DNA of 64,000 nucleotides from Candidatus Methanimicrococcus labiotermitis (GTDB lineage Archaea; Halobacteriota; Methanosarcinia; Methanosarcinales; Methanosarcinaceae): NCBI GenBank assembly GCA_009784005.1, contig WRCE01000006.1, positions 1 to 64,000 of the forward strand, read 5' to 3'. Shown piece by piece: positions 10,979 to 19,079 of this stretch (position 1 is its first letter; each line of letters starts with the position of its first letter). The notes under the pieces were generated by a model. It saw only the letters and a program-made list of their open reading frames with translations, ran no database searches and was not told where the DNA came from. The position numbers and the translations under genes were made by a program.

Positions 10979-11088
10979 CCCACCTTAACTCAGTGGTAGA
11001 GTGCGCGGCTGTAGTTTGGTCTTTTCGCAAAGTTTGCGAAAATCGCGCAGGCACCGCGATGCCCCCGGTTCGAGTCTGGGAGGTGGGA
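10979..11088 (+). tRNA. tRNA-Tyr(GTA) with intron 11015-11052
   Basis: Acceptor CCCACCT/AGGTGGG (C1-G72, typical of archaeal tRNA-Tyr), D-stem ACTC/GAGT, anticodon stem CGCGG/CCGCG, loop CTGTAG|A, T-arm CCCGG TTCGAGT CTGGG. Confidence 0.85.
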
Positions 11089-11213
11089 CTTCAATTCAAA
11101 TATGAAAGTGATTTATCACCTTCATATTTTGAACAAGAATCATAAAAAGGGCAACCCTTTTATATGAAAAGTATCTTTGTAGAGTCGCAGGCTGCGGCCT
11201 GAAAAAACACAAT

Positions 11214-11286
11214 GTCCAGATAGTGTAGGGGACTATCATGGGGCCCTGTCGAGGCCCCGACTCGGGTTCGAATCCCGGTCTGGACG
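11214..11286 (+). tRNA. tRNA-Asp(GTC); integration target of the element
   Basis: GTCCAGA...CTGTCGA anticodon loop...GGGTTCGAATCCC GGTCTGGAC G; cloverleaf read by eye. Confidence 0.95.
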
Positions 11287-11320
11287 TGATTTGATAGTTG
11301 GAAGGCCCAGTCCCAATCAA

Positions 11321-11368
11321 CAACCCGCCCGGTATCCCACAACCAACCGGCGGGTTGCCTTTTTTTTA
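11321..11368. terminator. Hairpin plus T-tract between tRNA-Asp and integrase
   Basis: caacccgcccgg...ccggcgggttgccttttttt inverted repeat followed by T run. Confidence 0.65.
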
Positions 11369-12340
11369 GATTTTTACGAGTTCATCAGGAATGTCATATT
11401 CCACACAACAACGAAAATACTCCTCTTTTAAACGTTTGACAGGTATGTGATAATATCCGTCTGCAGATTTGCGATTGCGCAGGTCACCTCTCAAATCTTC
11501 GATGTAGTCATCCTTCATTCCGTTTTCTTTAAGCGATGTTGTGAAATAATGTCTCAAATTATGAGTGGTAAATTTTTCGTCCGTGTCTCCATAATCCAGA
11601 TGTATCCCGATTTTGCGGCCAATTCGTTTCACACCCTCATTAATCCGATCTTCGTCAATTCTGTTTCCGCGCAAGCGGCCAACGACTAAGGGACTCTCAG
11701 GTGTCAGTTTTTCACCCCTTTCTTCCCGCATGTCACAATATTGGAGCAAATAGTCTTTCAGCTGCGGGTGCAGTATTGTAATCAATCTCGTTCGTTTAGG
11801 ATGTTTGTGAACTTTGATTATGTCCTTAAAAATGTCCACACTCCTCTAATCCAATCGCCTGATCTCGTCGCGGCGATGACCGGCTGTGCCTCCAAGCATA
11901 ATACAAATTGCTTCGTGTGCCCGATCAGCAGCACTGACGAGGGCAGCAAATGTTTGATCATCGATTGATTGTCGTTCCGGGGGTCTCTCTGATTTAAAAA
12001 TTCGGATGTATCGTTTGCGCCATTCCGGGACGGGATTATGAGAGATCTAACCGTCGTCCAGTAGCATGCGATAGTAATTGTTAACAGCCGTGATCTTAAA
12101 TTTAATCCGGCTATAACTCAACTGTTGATTTTGCAAATGATCGCTGAAAATATTTAGGCTTTTTTTGTGATCCTGATACGTTGCATCAAAATTTATAGCA
12201 GGATTATGAGTGGCCAAGAGATATTCGGCAATAACAGATGCATATTCGTTGCAAGTCTCCTCAGACAGCCCCATTTTTTTACAGTCGTGCCGGAAATAGT
12301 TCGTTTTTTCTTCAATTAGTGACATACATAATGCCTCCAT
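11366..12340 (-). CDS. Tyrosine recombinase/integrase with two in-frame TAG codons (12047-12049, 11846-11848)
   Basis: ORFs 12047..12340 and 11366..11839 share a frame. Read-through: MEALCMSLIEEKTNYFRHDC...YYRMLLDDG-[TAG]-ISHNPVPEWRKRYIRIFKSERPPERQSIDDQTFAALVSAADRAHEAICIMLGGTAGHRRDEIRRLD-[TAG]-RSVDIFKDIIKVHKHPKRTRLITIL...THNLRHYFTTSLK...YIEDLRGDLRNRKSADGYYHIPVKRLKEEYF. Box-I Arg (GHRRDE), HNLRH and a Tyr in GYYHI fit archaeal tyrosine recombinases. Confidence 0.88.
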
Positions 12341-12446
12341 AATTATTTCCTATCTGAAAATAATCGGAAATATTATATATCATCAGATAAGATATCAAAC
12401 TATTAGTTATGTTACCAGACATGACTGCAATCTAGGACCGTTTAAC

Positions 12447-12575
12447 ATGAAGACATTAACAATAAGCGAACGCTACTTTACAAAAATTGGGGAATCGTTC
12501 GATAGGAATCTTGAGCAGACTACCAACCAAATCGATTATGCAACAATTTCACCGGAGGAGTCAGATGATCTCTGA
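12447..12575 (+). CDS. Small protein (42 aa), translationally overlapped with next gene
   Basis: ATG 12447: MKTLTISERYFTKIGESFDRNLEQTTNQIDYATISPEESDDL*. Confidence 0.5.
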   Translation: MKTLTISERYFTKIGESFDRNLEQTTNQIDYATISPEESDDL

Positions 12576-12942
12576 TGCGATCCGCCGGCAATTCGGCAAA
12601 TTCACGAATTTTTCCCGTCCGGATATTGTGGCCGGACAAACCATTATCATTCCAGGCAAAAAATCTTCAGAAAAAATCAACATGATCGTAGATGCCGTTT
12701 ATGATTATAATAATTTGGCCGAAGAGAAAATTATCATTATTTGCCATCGAGACGACAATCCGGATCCAAATGAATGGATGCTGGCAGATTGCCAAAACGA
12801 GTACGGCAGTCCTGTCCTCACAAACGTCCAGATCCTGACCTGCCGTCAAAATTTTACTCATTTTATCAAACGCCGGCAAATTGAAAATTATGAAAAGTTT
12901 CAACGACTTTTTAGCGATGCCGCGGAATTGGGGAGTGAGTGA
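12565..12942 (+). CDS. Hypothetical element protein
   Basis: MISDAIRRQFGKFTNFSRPDIVAGQTIIIPGKKSSEKINMIVDAVYDY...; start refined downstream of GGAGGAG. Confidence 0.65.
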   Translation: MISDAIRRQFGKFTNFSRPDIVAGQTIIIPGKKSSEKINMIVDAVYDYNNLAEEKIIIICHRDDNPDPNEWMLADCQNEYGSPVLTNVQILTCRQNFTHFIKRRQIENYEKFQRLFSDAAELGSE

Positions 12943-12943
12943 G

Positions 12944-13243
12944 ATGGAATACAGAATAAAAACAAACAAAACAAAAATGTACGGTTTGGTCAAATCTCAT
13001 TTCGATGGCGTCCCGACTATCAAAAAAACAAAATTTTTCAAGGTGCCGAATAGACGCGTCTATTATCTCGAGTGGATTGGCCCAAACAATACAGAATCCG
13101 AAGCAGTGTTATCAGCATGTTTCGGAGTGCCCAGAATATCATTTTATGAATCTAGAAACGGCTCTATGAATTTGGAAAACATACGTTATATAAACGTTGA
13201 TGAATTAATAAAGAGCGGAATGGTCGACGAGGTATCTGTATGA
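12944..13243 (+). CDS. Hypothetical element protein
   Basis: MEYRIKTNKTKMYGLVKSHFDGVPTIKK...; overlaps next ATG at 13240. Confidence 0.65.
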   Translation: MEYRIKTNKTKMYGLVKSHFDGVPTIKKTKFFKVPNRRVYYLEWIGPNNTESEAVLSACFGVPRISFYESRNGSMNLENIRYINVDELIKSGMVDEVSV

Positions 13244-13551
13244 TTATGTTCATCAAGAGATGTATCGATAAATGCATCGATAAAAAATATGATTGGATTT
13301 TAGATTGGGAGGACGCAGAGCATGCGAGGGTTATGTCCAACGCAATCAAAGGGGTATCAGGTTACATAATATTGTCAATAGTGACGATCTCGTTAGGATT
13401 GATAATATTACCATATTTAGGCATAATTATCGCAAGCATGCCAATTACATTCGGTGTATTGATCGGACACAAAGGTATCAAGGATATTTTGTGTCTTTCT
13501 TCAATGGTCTTCCAGAAAAAAGAGGACGGTGCAATCAATGACAATGATTGA
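13240..13551 (+). CDS. Small membrane protein
   Basis: 103-aa ORF with two hydrophobic segments. Confidence 0.6.
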   Translation: MIMFIKRCIDKCIDKKYDWILDWEDAEHARVMSNAIKGVSGYIILSIVTISLGLIILPYLGIIIASMPITFGVLIGHKGIKDILCLSSMVFQKKEDGAINDND

Positions 13552-14431
13552 ATACGTCCCAAAACGCTTCAACGCCGACAAAGAGGAACACATTGACCGG
13601 GTTAATGACATCATTGCCGAATATCAACGGCAGGGATACTCTCTCACGTTGAGACAAGTCTACTATCAGCTCGTTGCGAGGGATATCATCCCGAACAACG
13701 AGCGGTCATACAAAAACCTCGGCGTGCTGATCAACGACGCGCGTCTTGCCGGTTTGATCTCGTGGGAGGCGATTGTTGACCGGACACGGCACTTGCGCAA
13801 ACAGTCTCATTGGGATGATCCGGTTTCAATCCTCAAAGCTGCCGCGAATCAGTTCAGCGTTGACAAGTGGGCAGAAATGGACACATATTGCGAGGTTTGG
13901 GTTGAGAAGGACGCCTTGATCGACATCATAGCACAGGTATGCAACGAATGGGATGTTAATTGTCTGTCATGCCGGGGCTATGTCTCACAATCAACGATGT
14001 GGGAATCTGCAATACGTCTGAAACACATACATAAACAGTCAATCGTTTTTCACCTCGGCGATCATGATCCGAGCGGGATTGACATGAGCCGAGATATGAA
14101 CGATCGTCTTGCCCTTTTCGGCGCGGATGTAAAATTCGAGCGCATTGCTCTAAACTACGATCAGATCGAAGCTCACGATCCGCCGCCAAACCCGACAAAA
14201 CTGACAGACACCCGGTCTACCGGATATATCGAAAATTATGGTCACGATTGTTGGGAGCTCGATGCGCTGGAGCCTAGGATCATAACCGATCTGATCAGAG
14301 AGAAAATAAAATCAGTCATGGATGAAAATATATTTTATGAAGCTCTGGAATCGGAAATCCGAGAGAAAAATAAAATGAGATCATTTGTTGCCGGTTACCC
14401 TGAATTTGAGAAGAAGGGGATTGTAAAATGA
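13538..14431 (+). CDS. Top6A/Spo11-like protein with winged-helix and TOPRIM domains ('Mini-A'-type)
   Basis: YSLTLRQVYYQLVARDIIPNNERSYKNLGVLINDARLAGLISWEAIVDRTR (Top6A-like WHD with candidate catalytic Tyr), TYCEVWVEKDAL and HLGDHDPSGIDMSRDM (TOPRIM E and DxD). No B-like subunit in the element. Confidence 0.75.
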   Translation: MTMIEYVPKRFNADKEEHIDRVNDIIAEYQRQGYSLTLRQVYYQLVARDIIPNNERSYKNLGVLINDARLAGLISWEAIVDRTRHLRKQSHWDDPVSILKAAANQFSVDKWAEMDTYCEVWVEKDALIDIIAQVCNEWDVNCLSCRGYVSQSTMWESAIRLKHIHKQSIVFHLGDHDPSGIDMSRDMNDRLALFGADVKFERIALNYDQIEAHDPPPNPTKLTDTRSTGYIENYGHDCWELDALEPRIITDLIREKIKSVMDENIFYEALESEIREKNKMRSFVAGYPEFEKKGIVK

Positions 14432-14907
14432 ACCGACAACAAAAAAACATAATTTATTTCGTTATTTGTTCGTTGCTCTCCTTGATTACGTTTTGGGCCG
14501 GATTATCGATAATCATCCAATCTTTATTGCCTGAAAATCCATTGTCGGCATATCGATTGGTTTTTGGTTGTCTATTATTGTTTGTATGTTGCCATTTTGG
14601 ATTTTCTGCCCTCTACTATGCATGGGGTTATTACATCACAGATCGGGAGAGTCCTGACGCGGATCCGATGCATTCCAATCGCAACAGTCTTTATGTTGTC
14701 TTGGACTCCGGACCGATTGACTACTATTTTTTTGATCCCGAAGATCCAATTCCATCCGCCGGGGAAATACTACAGAGGCATATCCGGGCCGTGTACGCGG
14801 ACGAAGACGAAGCAGATAAATATGCTCACGATTGGGGTTATGATGTGCTTCGTATAGATGAGGATAAATACATCGAGTCTCCGAATGATCGTTTTTTGTT
14901 TGTTTAA
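14428..14907 (+). CDS. Membrane-anchored hypothetical protein
   Basis: 159-aa ORF, two TM helices at the N-terminus, overlapping ATGA with the Mini-A-like gene. Confidence 0.6.
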   Translation: MNRQQKNIIYFVICSLLSLITFWAGLSIIIQSLLPENPLSAYRLVFGCLLLFVCCHFGFSALYYAWGYYITDRESPDADPMHSNRNSLYVVLDSGPIDYYFFDPEDPIPSAGEILQRHIRAVYADEDEADKYAHDWGYDVLRIDEDKYIESPNDRFLFV

Positions 14908-14919
14908 CCGGGTGGAAAA

Positions 14920-15405
14920 ATGAACGATTTAAAGGACAAAACTAAAATTTTTTCGCCTCTCGGCAAAATCACTGACGACGAAATAATTGTTAACAAACAT
15001 GAATGGGATAGATTACACACAGAAATTGCATTGATCAGACAAGAGTTGTGTGTGCTGGCTCATGCAACCGGAGCGAGACGTTTAGATGATTTTTATTCAG
15101 AAGATGAAATCGACTCCAGATTAAAAGAACACGATATGTTAGACATTTTTTCTGAAACAAATCAAAAAAATGACGAGACGGAGGCTCTTATTAAATTTAT
15201 GGAATCACAGCCGGCGATTAACAATATCAGTAAAACGTTAATAAAAACAGCACGTGTCGCCGATATTAAAAAACATTTTGGTGATGAAAACAGGATGCAG
15301 ACGCATAGACGAATAGAGGCGAGCATCAAAAAACATGCACCAATTCTAGAAAAACAAAAAACGAAACGTGGAGAAGTGATTTTGATTTATTCAAAGGTTT
15401 CATAA
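14920..15405 (+). CDS. Hypothetical, possible DNA-binding element protein
   Basis: 161-aa ORF, charged; C-terminal basic region RRIEASIKKHAPILEKQKTKRGEVILIYSK. Confidence 0.55.
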   Translation: MNDLKDKTKIFSPLGKITDDEIIVNKHEWDRLHTEIALIRQELCVLAHATGARRLDDFYSEDEIDSRLKEHDMLDIFSETNQKNDETEALIKFMESQPAINNISKTLIKTARVADIKKHFGDENRMQTHRRIEASIKKHAPILEKQKTKRGEVILIYSKVS

Positions 15406-15420
15406 ATGAACCATATTTTT

Positions 15421-15867
15421 ATAATTATCTGTAACAACACGTTACACGGTGTGTAACATGTTACGGACAATTACCAAATTTACATCAAAAAATTGAGGAA
15501 TAAAATCATGTGAGTATATAAATCAAAAGAGGGAAAAGTCTCATAAACAAAATTTTGAGCAGCTCACTCATCCAAAAAAATTGTTTTAATTTGTTTGTGT
15601 GAAGTAAATTTAAACGATTAGAGGGTACCTGATTAAAAAATTTTATCAAGTGATTTTATCACTCGTAAACTGTTACGTTAAGCGTAACAAACATGTTACG
15701 CAAAACGTAACTGTTACGCAAAATTATAAAATTCTCTTCGTTCTGAAATGAAAAAAAAGCAAAATTTAAAAAAATGTCCGTATATTCGAGATGAAGGTAA
15801 TTATATAATTATCTGTAACAACGTGTTACACACCACGTAACACATTGTTACAGATAATTATATAATT
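15421..15867. promoter_or_regulatory. GTTAC/GTAAC inverted-repeat cluster; candidate replication origin or partition/control site
   Basis: 13 GTTAC/GTAAC motifs by eye in ~450 bp; perfect-but-one 31-nt inverted repeat arms at 15799-15829 and 15837-15867; half-site ATAATTATCTGTAACAAC shared with 15421. Confidence 0.65.
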
Positions 15868-15893
15868 TATAAAATGTTGTATAAAATACAAAA

Positions 15894-16013
15894 ATGAGGT
15901 ATATTGATTTGGTTTTTGAAAAAAAAGAGTTTAATTTTAGATGCAGATGTGGGATGACGAAACATGATTTTATTGCATGTCGTGAATGGAAAACAAAAAA
16001 AACAATCTCGTGA
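15894..16013 (+). CDS. Small Cys-containing protein (39 aa)
   Basis: MRYIDLVFEKKEFNFRCRCGMTKHDFIACREWKTKKTIS*. Confidence 0.4.
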   Translation: MRYIDLVFEKKEFNFRCRCGMTKHDFIACREWKTKKTIS

Positions 16014-16151
16014 CAGTGGATTATAGATTATGTGAATGCGGGATGTTTTACAAAATGAAATGTAAAAATTTAGGCAAAAATGGCTCGTCTGGATTCAGAA
16101 TTACAATCGAATCGTTAAACATAAAAGGTAGGGGCGATCGGCCAATCAAAA

Positions 16152-16307
16152 ATGAGTTTTCGTAAAATGCAAATTAATGTAAAAATATCAGGGGCCGATT
16201 TAGACATCTTATTCAAAGAAAGGTTGGAGGACATCGAAACAATAAAGTTTCAGGTTAATTCGATCAATTTTGAAAAGAACGAGATAACACTCTTAAGCGT
16301 AAAATGA
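16152..16307 (+). CDS. Small hypothetical protein (51 aa)
   Basis: MSFRKMQINVKISGADLDILFKERLEDIETIKFQVNSINFEKNEITLLSVK*. Confidence 0.4.
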   Translation: MSFRKMQINVKISGADLDILFKERLEDIETIKFQVNSINFEKNEITLLSVK

Positions 16308-16317
16308 GGTGTAAGCG

Positions 16318-16545
16318 ATGGGTTTGGAGGTAGAATTAAAATCATTCACACTTTCTGCAAGCGATGGCGGCGATGGTTACAGCCAAATATACCTAATTAC
16401 ATGTGACAGGTCCGATTGTAAACATAGAGATGTCAATGGAGAGTGTTGTGGTGATTATTTTGGTAGATATATCCAATCAAACGTCGAAATTAAAATGCTA
16501 GGGTCTAAATTGATCTGTAAAAGCTTCAGCAAAATTGAGGAATAA
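16318..16545 (+). CDS. Small Cys-rich hypothetical protein
   Basis: 75-aa ORF with CDRSDCKHRDVNGECCGDYF. Confidence 0.5.
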   Translation: MGLEVELKSFTLSASDGGDGYSQIYLITCDRSDCKHRDVNGECCGDYFGRYIQSNVEIKMLGSKLICKSFSKIEE

Positions 16546-16689
16546 ATGATGATTGAAGCGATGATTTGTAAAGTCAAAATATGCAAAAAAATATTTGCCG
16601 TTTCTGAAAACGAAATGAAATCGTTAGATGGAACATCGAGATATTGCAGATGTCCGGGTTGTTATCAAATTTACATCATAAAAAATTGA
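16546..16689 (+). CDS. Small Cys-rich protein (47 aa)
   Basis: MMIEAMICKVKICKKIFAVSENEMKSLDGTSRYCRCPGCYQIYIIKN*; four-cysteine pattern. Confidence 0.45.
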   Translation: MMIEAMICKVKICKKIFAVSENEMKSLDGTSRYCRCPGCYQIYIIKN

Positions 16690-17108
16690 GTGATCAGGAT
16701 GATACACGAAAACAGCAAACAAATGCAGTATGGAATCCCACGTTCGATCTCTAAATATCTGTTTAACGCAGTCCGGGCTGCTGTCATATACACCAACGCA
16801 AACAATCCGGATATTGCCACTATTAGGAAAAAAATGATCGGCAAATAAAACAAAACACCAATCAAGATTTTAAAATCGGCTCCTCCGATTATTCCCTTTT
16901 GATAAACAAAAAACAAGCAAAAAATCGCCGGCATTATTGGCAAAAAATAGAGCAGTAAATTGTCTTGCACTGATCCGCGATTAATCATTGTCGTGATCAA
17001 AACAAAAAGATAAAAAAACAGTATCGGTAAATTATCAACTTCTCTCCGTTTTATGTCAGATCCGGCAAAAAATGCCAAAAATGACAGAAAAATGAAATAA
17101 TTGATCAT
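16671..17108 (-). CDS. A24-type prepilin peptidase-like membrane aspartic protease
   Basis: DIKRREVDNLP (motif 1 D) and GGADFKILIG (GxAD/GxGD motif); polytopic membrane protein. Confidence 0.75.
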   Translation of the reverse strand: MINYFIFLSFLAFFAGSDIKRREVDNLPILFFYLFVLITTMINRGSVQDNLLLYFLPIMPAIFCLFFVYQKGIIGGADFKILIGVLFYLPIIFFLIVAISGLFALVYMTAARTALNRYLEIERGIPYCICLLFSCIILITQFFMM

Positions 17109-17110
17109 GA

Positions 17111-17380
17111 TTACCGAATTTTAAAAATAAACGCAATGCTGCCGAGGAACATTAATATTGAGATGACGACGATCATCCCGGCAATCCACGGGAGATATTG
17201 AGTTAAATCAATAGCTGTCACAATTGCTCCTGTCGTTGCGTTGTACGCAGGCAGCGCATCAGCCGGGACTGTGCCGTTGAGCTGCTCTGTCGATCCGGCC
17301 AGCATGGCAATACCAAACGGCAAAAAAACAGTAACGCAAAACAGCAGTCCTAACGCTGATAAAATAATTTTAGTGTCCAT
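17111..17380 (-). CDS. Two-helix membrane protein, coat-protein-like
   Basis: MDTKIILSALGLLFCVTVFLPFGIAMLAG...YNATTGAIVTAIDLTQYLPWIAGMIVVISILMFLGSIAFIFKIR: TM-loop-TM with short basic C-terminus, resembling spindle-virus VP1-type coat proteins in architecture. Confidence 0.6.
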   Translation of the reverse strand: MDTKIILSALGLLFCVTVFLPFGIAMLAGSTEQLNGTVPADALPAYNATTGAIVTAIDLTQYLPWIAGMIVVISILMFLGSIAFIFKIR

Positions 17381-17383
17381 TTT

Positions 17384-17701
17384 TTAACCTCGGAGTTTCC
17401 GGAAGTAATCCGGATCATTGAGCAGATTGGAAACATATGATATTATCCTCAACGCAAACATGACAAACGAGACGGCACCGAGTCCGGCGAAAAACAAACC
17501 AATCCATGGATTGATTATTGTGCCGGAGACCGACGTGATCCCGGCAAAACACTCAATCGCGATCAAGAACGACAGAGTTGCTGATATCAGGATAACGACA
17601 ATTTTTTCCATTTCTTTTATTTTGTCTCGGATAAAAAATCCGGCTATGAATAAAATAGCATTGAGCAACACCAAAACGATAAACATTTCAGACGATATCA
17701 T
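17384..17701 (-). CDS. Membrane protein, 3 predicted helices
   Basis: 105-aa hydrophobic ORF co-oriented with the prepilin-peptidase-like gene. Confidence 0.6.
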   Translation of the reverse strand: MISSEMFIVLVLLNAILFIAGFFIRDKIKEMEKIVVILISATLSFLIAIECFAGITSVSGTIINPWIGLFFAGLGAVSFVMFALRIISYVSNLLNDPDYFRKLRG

Positions 17702-17716
17702 TTTTCAATTTCCTCA

Positions 17717-17808
17717 TACAATTTTGTAATTTTTTATACTATTTTGTAATTATTTGTACGGTTTTGTACGTATTTATTCTATGTTGTATCTTTTTATACT
17801 TTAATGTA
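17717..17808. promoter_or_regulatory. Five-unit operator-like array, TAC-N6-GTA, exact 20-bp phasing
   Basis: 17717 TACAATTTTGTA, 17737 TACTATTTTGTA, 17757 TACGGTTTTGTA, 17777 TTCTATGTTGTA (degenerate), 17797 TACTTTAATGTA; between divergent genes. Confidence 0.75.
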
Positions 17809-17885
17809 TTTATTAATGTTTGTAGAATCTCGGCCGTGCCGAGGAGACAGCAACAGCAGTCTCGTATGCGAGGTGTAACAAACAA

Positions 17886-18236
17886 ATGGGAAGAGTTAAG
17901 AGAATTTTCCGTGGAAAACAATCGTTTATGAAAATCGCCGGCGATAAAAACGCGAATATGGGATCAATGGCCTTCGCCAGCATCGCAATCGGTGTCATTA
18001 TGGCACTTGTCCTCGCCGGCGCACTGTTGACGGTCGGTTTGAATATCAATTCCGGCTTGTCTGATTCCTCGCCAATCGATGCTAACAGCAGCTATTATAA
18101 TGCATCTCAGTCTGTCATCCGAGGCACCACATCGGCATATGAAATGACCGGCACTATGCAAATCGTCATTGTGGCGGGCGGTATCATTATGCTGTTGCTG
18201 TCCGTGTTTGGAGGTCTGTACCTCTACGCACGTTGA
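17886..18236 (+). CDS. Candidate major coat protein (alpha-helical hairpin)
   Basis: MGRVKRIFRGKQSFMKIAGDKNANMGSMAFASIAIGVIMALVLAGALLTVGLNINSGLSDSS...SVIRGTTSAYEMTGTMQIVIVAGGIIMLLLSVFGGLYLYAR; basic N-term, TM-loop-TM. Confidence 0.6.
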   Translation: MGRVKRIFRGKQSFMKIAGDKNANMGSMAFASIAIGVIMALVLAGALLTVGLNINSGLSDSSPIDANSSYYNASQSVIRGTTSAYEMTGTMQIVIVAGGIIMLLLSVFGGLYLYAR

Positions 18237-18307
18237 TTAATTCATACCAGCGGAGATTTATCTCCAGTCTCCGCTGACGTTTTTTTTACATTAACAAAAG
18301 TGGTAAA

Positions 18308-18805
18308 ATGCAAGATCCAAATTATATGCAACAAAATTATTCGGCCGGGGCCGCCAAACGTGGATACATGCGCGAGGATTATGCATACAGGCAAGCCCTT
18401 ACAGAGTTTCCGACTGCTGACGAGGTATTGCTTCTGATCGATAAAAACAGACATTTGATGACCGGGCAGACGGTCGAAATGCTCAGGATGTTTGTGCACG
18501 GCTGCGCGTCAAAGGAGGCAGTTCTTACTAATTTTCCGACTATGGCCGACGTCCGAAATTACAAAACAGAACATGAAATTGCGGCCAGAAAATTAAAAAT
18601 TTGCATACCCGGCATAGACGCACAAAATCCCATTTTCCCTTTCGTTTTATCGGTGTTGGAATGGACGTCCGATCCACGCTATTTGCGTGGCTATCAAGGG
18701 TTTGACAGGAATAAACAAAATGAAGAGAGAATCCACAGCGAAGTTATCAATAAATTAAACGAGCCGGAAAAGCGGAAAATATTGGAAATCGGAAGGAAGG
18801 AATAA
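18308..18805 (+). CDS. Hypothetical element protein
   Basis: 165-aa ORF, soluble, in the structural operon. Confidence 0.6.
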   Translation: MQDPNYMQQNYSAGAAKRGYMREDYAYRQALTEFPTADEVLLLIDKNRHLMTGQTVEMLRMFVHGCASKEAVLTNFPTMADVRNYKTEHEIAARKLKICIPGIDAQNPIFPFVLSVLEWTSDPRYLRGYQGFDRNKQNEERIHSEVINKLNEPEKRKILEIGRKE

Positions 18806-18808
18806 ACT

Positions 18809-19069
18809 GTGACAGGAATTATCGAAAGTTTTAAAAAAGGAATATATTTCTCCGTGAGGAACCGGCACTCTTTGATGATGATGAGCATACTCGCCGCTCT
18901 CAGTGCATTATTAATCATTTCCATAAAATACGGCGACTTATCAGAGCATGATCCGATCATCGGATTGTATTTGTCGACATCACTAGTTTTTATGATTTCT
19001 TTTATTTTCGTATTCGTCTCAATGATAAAGATATCCGAAAACATTCTAAAATTAACGAAAAAAGAATGA
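18809..19069 (+). CDS. Small membrane protein
   Basis: 86-aa ORF (GTG start) with two TM helices. Confidence 0.55.
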   Translation: MTGIIESFKKGIYFSVRNRHSLMMMSILAALSALLIISIKYGDLSEHDPIIGLYLSTSLVFMISFIFVFVSMIKISENILKLTKKE

Positions 19070-19079
19070 GGAGTGAGAC

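Noticed and set aside
11741-11968. Plus-strand ORF covering the gap in the integrase
   Set aside because: The opposite strand reads as continuous integrase through TAG codons and has recognisable recombinase motifs.
11366-12340. Integrase split by its own integration, as in SSV-type integrases
   Set aside because: The att sequence is at 11264-11286, outside the gene, and both halves are present at the same end in one frame.
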